From Blastococcus sp. KM273128 (lineage in GTDB: Bacteria; Actinomycetota; Actinomycetes; Mycobacteriales; Geodermatophilaceae), in assembly GCF_021698975.1 (NCBI RefSeq), contig NZ_SSXA01000008.1, forward strand, positions 1-64,000: a stretch of 64,000 bases of DNA, given 5' to 3'. The translations under genes and the position numbers were made by a program. Under the pieces are notes generated by a model. The model worked only from the letters and a program-made list of their open reading frames with translations, ran no database searches and was not told the origin of the DNA. Of this stretch, positions 26,649-33,356 are shown piece after piece. Position 1 is the stretch's first letter. The number at the start of each line of letters is the position of its first letter.

Positions 26649-27490
26649 GCGCCGGCCTGCTGGCTCCCCGCCCGGTCGGGGGCCCGGGCCGGGGTCGGCA
26701 CCCGCTGCTGAGGGCGACGCTGCGGGCCGTCGGCACGATGGCGCTGGTCCTGGCGGTCGTCGTGGCCCTGTGGGTGGGGGGTCTGTGGGCCTTCGACGTC
26801 TCGAGCTACGTCGGCAAGGGCCCGCTGGACGTCGTCGACATCCTGTTCGCCGACGAGGACGCCCCCGCGCTGCGGGCCGAGATCGCCGGGCTGCTCGGCC
26901 GGACCCTGCTGGACGCGGGCATCGGCTTCACCGCCGGCATGCTCGTCGCGGTGGCGCTGGCCGCCGTCGTCGTGCGGTTCCGCGCCGCGGAGAGCACCGT
27001 CATGCCGGTCGCGCTCGTCCTGCAGACCGTTCCGCTGATCGCGCTGGCGCCGATGCTCATCCTGCTCGTGGGCCGCGGCTACGTGATCGTCGCCGTCATG
27101 AGCGCGGTGGTGGTGCTCTTCCCGGCGCTGGTCAACATCGTCGCCGGGCTGCGGTCGGTCGGCCCGCAGATGCGCGATCTGGTGCTGGTCTACGGCGGCA
27201 GCCCGATGACGGTGCTCAGGAAGGTGGCCTTCCCCTCGGCGCTGCCGGCGTTCTTCGCCTCGGTCCGCATCGCGGTGCCGGGGTCGATGACCGGCGCGCT
27301 GCTGGCCGAGTGGCTGGCCACCGGCCAGGGCGTGGGCTACGCGGTGGTCTCGGCGGCGGCCCGGTCGCAGATCGGCAAGGTGTGGGCGCTCGTCGTCGTC
27401 ATCACCCTGGTGTCGCTGCTGCTCTACCTCCTCGCCCAGCTGGTCGAGGCGGCGGTGCTCAGCCGCTTCGGGCAGGCGGACCGCGCATGA
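26645..27490 (+). CDS. ABC transporter permease (second of two)
   Basis: A 281-aa permease with an N-terminal hydrophobic helix (MALVLAVVVALWVGGLW) and five more segments. The EAA loop runs VYGGSPMTVLRKVAFPSALPAFFASVRIAVPGSMTGALLAEW in outline. It is coupled by GTGA to the first permease and by ATGA to the deaminase-like gene, so transport and catabolism are made from one message. Confidence 0.9.
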   Translation: MSAGLLAPRPVGGPGRGRHPLLRATLRAVGTMALVLAVVVALWVGGLWAFDVSSYVGKGPLDVVDILFADEDAPALRAEIAGLLGRTLLDAGIGFTAGMLVAVALAAVVVRFRAAESTVMPVALVLQTVPLIALAPMLILLVGRGYVIVAVMSAVVVLFPALVNIVAGLRSVGPQMRDLVLVYGGSPMTVLRKVAFPSALPAFFASVRIAVPGSMTGALLAEWLATGQGVGYAVVSAAARSQIGKVWALVVVITLVSLLLYLLAQLVEAAVLSRFGQADRA

Positions 27491-28608
27491 GCGCGACCGC
27501 GCGCCGCCCGCCCGGCCACCCACCGCACTCCCGGCCCGTGCCCACCGACCCGGCCGTGGACGCCATGGTGGCGGCCCTGCCCAAGGTGAGCCTGCACTGC
27601 CACCTGATCGGCACGGTGGCGCCCGGGACCGTCGCCGAGCTCGCCGCCAAGCACGGGGTACCGCTCGGGCGCGGCGTCGAGGACCTCTACGACCACGACA
27701 GCTACCAGGACCTCGGCGAGTTCCTCAGGGTGCTCGACGTCGTGGGCTCGGTCATCCGCGACGTCGACGACTTCCACCGGGTCACCTACGAGTCGCTGAC
27801 CGCGGGCGGCGCGGACCACAACGTCCTCTACCGCGAGATCCAGCTCAGCCCGCCGGGGCACCCCGGCGTCCCCTACCCGCGGATCCTCGAGGGCGTCGTC
27901 GCAGGCCTGCGCGACGCCCGCAGCGACACCGGCATCGACGCCCGCCTGGTGGTCGGCATCAACCGCGAGCGCAGCGGCGCCGAGGCGGTCGAGCTGGTCC
28001 AGCAGGTGATCGAGCACCGCGTCGACGAGGTGGTCGGCATCGGGCTGGACTACGCCGAGGTCAACGGCCCACCCGGGCGGTTCGTCGAGGCCTACCGGCT
28101 CGCCGGCCGCGCGGGTCTCGACCGGACGGCCCACTCCGAGTCCGGTCCGCCCGGTCACGTGCTGACCCTGCTGGACGAGCTCGGCTGCAGCCGGATCGAC
28201 CACGGCTACCACGTCGTCGACGACCCGGAGATCACGTCCCGGTGCGTGGCCGAGCGGATCCCGTTCACCTGCACGCCGGTCAGCTCGGACATCGGCCGCT
28301 ACTCGGGCAGCGGGGACGGCACGCACACCCGGATCCGGCAGATGGTCGACGCCGGGCTGTGCGTGACGATCGACTCCGACGACCCGCCGATGTTCGGCAC
28401 CGATCCCACGCACGACTTCCGGGTGCTCGCGCACGCCCTCGGCTACCGCCGCGAGCAGCTGGCCGCCTTCACCGCCAACGCCATCGACGCCTGCTGGCTC
28501 GACGGGACCGGCAAGGCCGACCTGCGCCGCCGGGCCGCGGCGATGGTGGCCGCCACCCCCGACGCCCCTCCCCCGGACCACTCGCACCTTCTCGAGGAGA
28601 CCCCGTGA
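27487..28608 (+). CDS. Adenosine/adenine deaminase family protein with divergent motifs
   Basis: A 373-aa TIM-barrel metal hydrolase of the adenosine deaminase superfamily. The first metal motif is SLHCHLIGTV (usual form HxHLDG). The catalytic HAGE motif reads HSESGPP, CTPVSSD takes the place of the usual NPxSN, and TIDSDDPPMFG matches the final S(I/L)NTDDP. These changes exceed those between ordinary adenosine deaminases, so the substrate may be adenine, a methylated purine or another amino-heterocycle. Placement beside purine importer genes supports purine deamination. It overlaps its two neighbours by ATGA and GTGA. Confidence 0.8.
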   Translation: MSATARRPPGHPPHSRPVPTDPAVDAMVAALPKVSLHCHLIGTVAPGTVAELAAKHGVPLGRGVEDLYDHDSYQDLGEFLRVLDVVGSVIRDVDDFHRVTYESLTAGGADHNVLYREIQLSPPGHPGVPYPRILEGVVAGLRDARSDTGIDARLVVGINRERSGAEAVELVQQVIEHRVDEVVGIGLDYAEVNGPPGRFVEAYRLAGRAGLDRTAHSESGPPGHVLTLLDELGCSRIDHGYHVVDDPEITSRCVAERIPFTCTPVSSDIGRYSGSGDGTHTRIRQMVDAGLCVTIDSDDPPMFGTDPTHDFRVLAHALGYRREQLAAFTANAIDACWLDGTGKADLRRRAAAMVAATPDAPPPDHSHLLEETP

Positions 28609-29654
28609 ACGAGTTCACCGTGCCCGTCGTCGACATCTCCGCCTACGTCGACCCGGCGGGCACCGCCGAGGCCCGGGCCGCCGCAGCGCGGTCGTTCGAC
28701 GCCGCCGCCCGCACCGTCGGCTTCGTCCAGGTGCTCGGCCACGGCATCCCGACCGCGGTCACCGATGCCTTCGGGGCCGCTCTCGACTCCTTCTTCGGCC
28801 TGCCCCTGGAGGCCAAGAAGAGCTATCGGACGCCGCCGGAGATCAACCGCGGGTACAGCCCGCCGAAGACCGAGTCGCTCAGCCTCAGCCTCGGGCTGGC
28901 GCCCTCCAACCGGATGCACGACTTCTTCGAGGCCTTCAACGTCGGCGCTGCCCGCAGCGACTACCCGGGTGTCGACCTGCCCGTCGTCGACTACGCCGAG
29001 AACGTCTGGCCCGAGGAGGCCGACGGCTTCCGCGAGGCGGTGGCCGCCTACTTCGACGAGGCAGGCCGGGTGGCACGGACCCTGACGACCATGTTCGCCG
29101 ATGCGCTCGGCCTCCCGCCCGGCTTCTTCGAGCGGTACACCGACCACAGCCTCGACGTGCTGCGGATGAACAACTACGCCCTGCCGCCGGGCGAGGTGAC
29201 GCTCGACGGCGACCTCACCGGGATGGGCGAGCACACCGACTACGGCATCGTCACCGTGCTGTGGGCCGACCAGGTCAGGGGCCTGCAGGTCCTCGGCCGC
29301 GACGGCGCCTGGCACGACGTCATGCCCGCCGACGGCGCGTTGCTGATCAACCTCGGTGACCTCATGGCGCGGTGGACCAACGAGCGGTGGATGTCGACCC
29401 TGCACCGGGTGAAGCCGCCGATCGTCGAGGGGTGCATCGAGCGCCGGCGCTCCGCGGCGTTCTTCCACGACGGCAACATCGACGCCGTCATCGAGACGCT
29501 GCCGACCTGCCTGGACGCCGACGGGACGTCGGCGTACCCGCCGGTCACCGTGGGTGAGCACATCCGGGCGAAGCTGGCCGGCTCGCGGGCCGGTGTGGCC
29601 AACACCGAGGCGGAGCGGGAGGCAGCACGGGTCCTGGCGGCGCGGCCGGCATGA
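28605..29654 (+). CDS. Isopenicillin N synthase-like 2-oxoglutarate/Fe(II) dioxygenase
   Basis: A 349-aa non-heme iron oxygenase. It starts VPVVDISAYVD and GFVQVLGHGIP (the DIOX_N domain), followed by the double-stranded beta helix with GEHTDYGIVTVL giving the H-x-D pair, STLHRVKPP giving the distal His, and an RRSAAFFHDGN-type Arg for 2-oxoglutarate (about residues 205-290). It is the last gene of the purine run and is coupled by GTGA to the deaminase-like gene. The known xanthine dioxygenase belongs to another (TauD) subfamily, so this would be a different enzyme. Its substrate is unknown; hydroxylation or demethylation of a modified purine is a reasonable guess. Confidence 0.85.
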   Translation: MNEFTVPVVDISAYVDPAGTAEARAAAARSFDAAARTVGFVQVLGHGIPTAVTDAFGAALDSFFGLPLEAKKSYRTPPEINRGYSPPKTESLSLSLGLAPSNRMHDFFEAFNVGAARSDYPGVDLPVVDYAENVWPEEADGFREAVAAYFDEAGRVARTLTTMFADALGLPPGFFERYTDHSLDVLRMNNYALPPGEVTLDGDLTGMGEHTDYGIVTVLWADQVRGLQVLGRDGAWHDVMPADGALLINLGDLMARWTNERWMSTLHRVKPPIVEGCIERRRSAAFFHDGNIDAVIETLPTCLDADGTSAYPPVTVGEHIRAKLAGSRAGVANTEAEREAARVLAARPA

Positions 29655-29852
29655 GGTCTCCCGGTGGACGTCCCGCGCGTGTGCGGAGCCACGTCCCAGC
29701 CTGGCACCGGCCGCCCGATGCGTAGCGTGGGCACCCGCCACTCATCCAGCCCCCGAAGCGCGGGGCTGTTCCCCGGTCCCGCTCACCCGCTCCGCTCACC
29801 ACCCTCGCCGCCACCCCGCCCGCGGCGGGTCGCACAGGAAGGTGGGTGCGCA

Positions 29853-29985
29853 GTGACGACTCCCCCGGTCAGCCTCGGAGCCGTCACCATGGCGGCACAG
29901 GACCCGGCGACGCTCGCCAGGTTCTGGGCGTCCGTCACCGGCTCCACGCCTTCACCGGGCGACGGCACGGTCTCCGTACGACTTC
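29853..29985 (+). pseudogene. Remnant of a VOC/glyoxalase-like gene (N-terminal part)
   Basis: A GTG preceded by AGGAAGGTGG begins a reading frame encoding VSLGAVTMAAQDPATLARFWASVTG, the standard opening of VOC-family proteins of about 130-240 aa. After about 40 codons similarity ends, and the frame runs into low-complexity sequence and then into the upstream region of the glutaminase gene. The rest of the gene is missing. The fragment lies between two near-identical 14-mers (29676-29689 and 30038-30051), possible deletion or insertion footprints. Confidence 0.55.
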
Positions 29986-30033
29986 TGCCTCCCCGCCGGT
30001 CACGCACGCACATGCAGCCGACGTGCAACACCA

Positions 30034-30061
30034 CCCACGCGTCTGCGGAGCGTCGCGTGGG
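30034..30061. terminator. Hairpin upstream of the glutaminase-STAS gene
   Basis: CCCACGCG (30034-30041) pairs with CGCGTGGG (30054-30061) over 12 nt. It could end readthrough from the purine run or remain from the lost VOC gene. No T-run follows. A second, weaker pairing, CCGGTG (29661-29666) with CACCGG (29705-29710), lies directly after the dioxygenase stop. Confidence 0.4.
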
Positions 30062-30099
30062 ATGGTCCTCGTTCGCGCTGACGAGGAGAGGCGGACCCC

Positions 30100-31383
30100 G
30101 TGCGGTCACCGGTGCCCGACTACCTGGCGGAGATCCTGGACGCCTGCGGCGACGACGCGGGGACTCTGGCGGGCTACATCCCCCAGCTGGCATCGGCCGA
30201 CCCGGACCGGCTCGCCGTGTGCCTGTCGACGATCGACGGGACGCTCTACCGCGCCGGCGACACCGACACCGGGTTCTCCATCCAGTCGATCTCGAAACCG
30301 TTCGTCTACGCCCTGGCCCTGGCCGAGCACGGGCTGGACGACGTCCTGGGGTGGATCGGCGTGGAACCCAGCGGCGAGGCGTTCAACGAGCTCTCCCTGG
30401 AACGGGAGTCGAGGCGGCCCCGGAACCCCATGATCAACGCCGGGGCGCTCACGGCGCACGCCTTGGTCGGCGAGCTCCGGGACGACGTCGACACCCGGGT
30501 GGAGCGGGTCCGGCGGCTGATGTCGGACTTCGCCGGCCGTGAGCTGCACGTGGACCGGACCATCTACGAGTCGGAGATGTCCCAGGCCTACCGCAACCTG
30601 GCCATCGCCAACATGCTCCGCACCTACGGCGTGATCCGCCAGGAGCCGCTGGACGTCGTCCGCGGGTACACCCAGCAGTGCGCGATCTCGGTGACCACGA
30701 CCGATCTGGCGACCATGGCGGCCACGCTCGCTGCGGGTGGCGTGCAGCCGGTCACCGGCGAGCAGGTCGTGCCGGCCGAGGTGGCCCGGCAGGTGCTGAG
30801 CGTGATGATGAGCTGCGGCATGTACGACGCCGCCGGGGACTGGATGACCACGGTCGGGTTCCCGGCGAAGAGCGGCGTCTCCGGCGGCATCCTCGGCGTG
30901 ATGCCCGGGCAGCTGGGGATGGCCACCTCCTCGCCGAGGCTGGACGACCACGGCAACAGCACGCGGGGGGTCCGGCTGTGCACCCGCATGTCCGCCGACA
31001 TGGGGCTGCACATCATGCAGGCCCCGGAGCCGGCGCGGTCGACCGTCCGCCGGGACCGGACGCTCCGCGGGCCGGACGGCTCCCTCGCCCGCGTGTGCAG
31101 CCTGCAGGGCTCGCTGCTGTTCGGCAGCGTGGAACGCGTGCTCCGCACGGTGGCCGACGACGAGCCCGTCGCCGTCTTCGTCCTGGACCTCCGGCGCGTG
31201 TCGTCGGTCAACGACGTGGCTCGACGGATGCTCGCCGAGATGCTCCGCCGCCTGCAGCTGGACGGCGCAGAGGTGGCGCTGCTCGACCCGGACCACGTGC
31301 TGCACCTGTCCGAGCGGGCGGTCGTCCGGCTCCCGGAGCGGTGGAGCTCGCTCGCGCCGCTGGAGGGCTACGAACGGGTCTGA
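30100..31383 (+). CDS. glsA: Glutaminase A with C-terminal STAS domain
   Basis: A 427-aa protein. Residues 1-305 form a serine-dependent beta-lactamase-like glutaminase: GFSIQSISKPF with the S63-x2-K66 pair, RNPMINAGAL, the Tyr/Asn-containing YRNLAIANML and KSGVSGGILGVMP. It hydrolyses glutamine to glutamate and ammonia. Residues 325-425 are a STAS domain (CSLQGSLLFGSVERVLR and VFVLDLRRVSSVNDVARRML), normally a regulatory or protein-binding module in anti-sigma antagonists and sulfate transporters. The GTG at 30100 is preceded by ACGAGGAGAGG. A second, shorter glutaminase lies at 54847. Confidence 0.93.
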   Translation: MRSPVPDYLAEILDACGDDAGTLAGYIPQLASADPDRLAVCLSTIDGTLYRAGDTDTGFSIQSISKPFVYALALAEHGLDDVLGWIGVEPSGEAFNELSLERESRRPRNPMINAGALTAHALVGELRDDVDTRVERVRRLMSDFAGRELHVDRTIYESEMSQAYRNLAIANMLRTYGVIRQEPLDVVRGYTQQCAISVTTTDLATMAATLAAGGVQPVTGEQVVPAEVARQVLSVMMSCGMYDAAGDWMTTVGFPAKSGVSGGILGVMPGQLGMATSSPRLDDHGNSTRGVRLCTRMSADMGLHIMQAPEPARSTVRRDRTLRGPDGSLARVCSLQGSLLFGSVERVLRTVADDEPVAVFVLDLRRVSSVNDVARRMLAEMLRRLQLDGAEVALLDPDHVLHLSERAVVRLPERWSSLAPLEGYERV

Positions 31384-31527
31384 CCCGCCGCTCCGGGGCA
31401 TGTCCTGGCCGGCCGGATCACCGCGGTATCTCCGCCTCAGCGGCGTCGTGGTCGTGCTCGTGCTCGTGGTCGCGGGCGGGGTGAGGCAGGATCCGGGCGA
31501 CCACGCACCGTCCGAGGAGAGCGACCT

Positions 31528-32124
31528 GTGCCCTGGAGACGGTCGGCCGGACCGGCCGCGGCGATGCTCGGCGGCGCGACCTGGAGCCTCCACGCCGTGT
31601 GGCTGAGCACCCGTCCGGGGGGCTGCGTCGGAGCCGACTGCCGGGTGCCGGGTGCCTCGAACCGCCCGAGCGAGGACCTCGCCTGGCTCCTCCTCCTGTC
31701 CGTCGTGGCGCTCGGGGTGGCGGTGAGCTGCCTGGCCAGCGGGACCTCGGCGGCGGGACGGCGGCCGTCCCGCGCCGGCGCGGTCCTGCTGTGGGCCGGC
31801 GCGGTGCTGCTCGCGGCGGGGCTCGCCGTGAACGCCGTGCTCGTCGGTGACTCGCCGCTGTGGTGGCTGCACGACACCGACTCGCTCGGCCGGCTGGTCC
31901 CGGTCGCCGGCGCCCTGCTGACGGGGGTCGGCGGACTGCGGGCCGGCGGCCCGTCGCGCTGGCCGGGCGCAGCCTTGGTCGTCGCCGCCCTCGTGGCGCT
32001 CCCGTTCAACGCGCAGGACGACCGGGTGCTCCTGTCGGTCCCGCTGGGGCTGGCCTGGCTGGCCCTGGGGGTCTCATGGGCCGTGCGGGAGGACGTCCCC
32101 CAGGCGGACCTGAGCCGTCACTAG
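31528..32124 (+). CDS. Hypothetical multi-pass membrane protein
   Basis: A 198-aa protein with about five hydrophobic segments: LAWLLLLSVVALGVAVSCLA, AGAVLLWAGAVLLAAGLAVNAVLV, LVPVAGALLTGVGGL, GAALVVAALVALPF and VPLGLAWLALGVSW. No family is recognised. An N-terminal CVGADCRVPG segment would lie outside the membrane with two cysteines. Start GTG follows GAGGAGAGCGACCT. The stop (TAG) runs directly into a hairpin at 32124-32156. Confidence 0.72.
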   Translation: MPWRRSAGPAAAMLGGATWSLHAVWLSTRPGGCVGADCRVPGASNRPSEDLAWLLLLSVVALGVAVSCLASGTSAAGRRPSRAGAVLLWAGAVLLAAGLAVNAVLVGDSPLWWLHDTDSLGRLVPVAGALLTGVGGLRAGGPSRWPGAALVVAALVALPFNAQDDRVLLSVPLGLAWLALGVSWAVREDVPQADLSRH

Positions 32125-32156
32125 CTCGCTGCGCCCGGGCCGCGGGGTGAGCGAGC
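32124..32156 (+). terminator. Terminator hairpin after the membrane protein gene
   Basis: GCTCGCT (32124-32130) pairs with AGCGAGC (32150-32156), with a GC-rich inner part (GCGCCCGGGCCGCGGGG) that can extend the stem. It begins at the stop codon of the preceding gene. There is no T-run. Confidence 0.45.
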
Positions 32157-32277
32157 GACGACGGCAGGACGGGCGAGCCGGAAGTACCGCAGCGGAGCCC
32201 CTTTCCTCCGATCCGCGTCCGTGGTCGACTGCCGTCCCACCGCCCTTCCGGCGGCGTCAGCACCTCTGGAGGCAGCG

Positions 32278-32529
32278 ATGTCTTTGGACCAGGACGTAGC
32301 GGCGGCTCGCCAGGCGGTGGAAGGCCTGGAGAAGGCGTGCCTGATGGTCACGAGGCACTTCGGGGACACCGTGGACACGCGCCGGTTGCGGGTCGACGTC
32401 GCCCGGCTGCGTGACGACCTCAACCTGCTGTGCGGCGCGCAGGCCCGCACCACGCACGAACCCTTCGCAGCCGTCTACGGCGACGGGGACGACGACGGCA
32501 TGGGCGGGTCGGGCCGCATCCGGCGGTGA
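32278..32529 (+). CDS. Small hypothetical protein upstream of the succinate dehydrogenase genes
   Basis: An 83-aa acidic, mainly helical protein (SLDQDVAAARQAVEGLEKACLMVTRHFGD and later VDVARLRDDLNLLCGAQ). CTCTGGAGGCAGCG precedes the ATG, a good ribosome-binding site. The C-terminus is Gly/Asp-rich (GDGDDDGMGGSG). No family is recognised. Its stop overlaps a possible GTG start of the membrane anchor gene, so it may be the first gene of the succinate dehydrogenase operon. Confidence 0.7.
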   Translation: MSLDQDVAAARQAVEGLEKACLMVTRHFGDTVDTRRLRVDVARLRDDLNLLCGAQARTTHEPFAAVYGDGDDDGMGGSGRIRR

Positions 32530-32582
32530 CCGCCACAGCCCCCCGCAGGTCCGGGGCGGTGTCCCCGGGTCACGGGAACGGG

Positions 32583-33356
32583 ATGCCGGCACCGCGTCGT
32601 GCCGCGATCGCCGAGCGGACGCTGCGCACCGACCGGTGGTGGGTGCAGCCGCTGGTCACCGTCGTCGTGCTCGTGCTGTTCATCGCCTACTCGACGTTCC
32701 GCGCCTTCCAGAACGCCTACTACTACGCCGAGCCCTACATCTCGCCGTTCTACTCGCCGTGCATCACCACCCGGTGCGAGGGCGACAGCTTCCCGGAGTT
32801 CTTCACCGGCCCGGTCTGGATCTCCCCGGCCATCTACATCCTCGTGCTGCCCCTGGGCATCCGGCTGACCTGCTACTACTACCGGAAGGCCTACTACCGG
32901 TCGTTCTGGCTGTCCCCGCCCGCCTGCGCCGTCGCCGAGCCGCACCGCCGGTACACCGGCGAGACGCGGTTCCCGCTGATCGGCCAGAACGTGCACCGGT
33001 ACTTCCTCTACGCGGCCCTGCTGTTCAACCTCATCCTGTTCTACGAGGCCTTCCGCGGGTTCCGGGACGAGACCGGCGAGTGGGGCCACATGGGTTTGGG
33101 CACGCTGATCCTGCTGGTCAACGCGGTGATGCTGTTCCTCTACTCGGTCTCGTGCCACTCCTGCCGGCACATCGTCGGCGGGCGGCTGAACAACTTCTCG
33201 AGGCACCCGCTGCGGTACCGGGCGTGGGGCCTGGTGTCCAAGCTCAACGCCCGCCACATGCAGTACGCCTGGGTCTCGCTGCTCACCGTCGCCCTCGCCG
33301 ACTTCTACGTCTTCCTGCTGGCCACCGGCACGATCACCGACCTGAGGTTCTTCTGA
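32583..33356 (+). CDS. sdhC: Succinate dehydrogenase membrane anchor subunit
   Basis: A 257-aa membrane protein with five hydrophobic helices (VTVVVLVLFIAYSTF, WISPAIYILVLPLGIRL, FLYAALLFNLILFYEAF, LILLVNAVMLFLYSVSCHSCRHI and WVSLLTVALADFYVFLLA). The layout of one larger anchor followed by the flavoprotein and iron-sulfur genes matches the Rv0249c-Rv0248c-Rv0247c type of mycobacteria, which reduces menaquinone. His residues in the third and fourth helices may ligate heme. An alternative GTG start at 32526 overlaps the previous stop. The next gene starts in the stop codon (TGATG). Confidence 0.88.
   Translation: MPAPRRAAIAERTLRTDRWWVQPLVTVVVLVLFIAYSTFRAFQNAYYYAEPYISPFYSPCITTRCEGDSFPEFFTGPVWISPAIYILVLPLGIRLTCYYYRKAYYRSFWLSPPACAVAEPHRRYTGETRFPLIGQNVHRYFLYAALLFNLILFYEAFRGFRDETGEWGHMGLGTLILLVNAVMLFLYSVSCHSCRHIVGGRLNNFSRHPLRYRAWGLVSKLNARHMQYAWVSLLTVALADFYVFLLATGTITDLRFF

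Noticed and set aside
31400-31527. Short hydrophobic open frame before the membrane protein gene
   Set aside because: Its hydrophobic part comes from a GTCGTG/CTCGTG repeat, and the better start with GAGGAG lies downstream at 31528 in another position.
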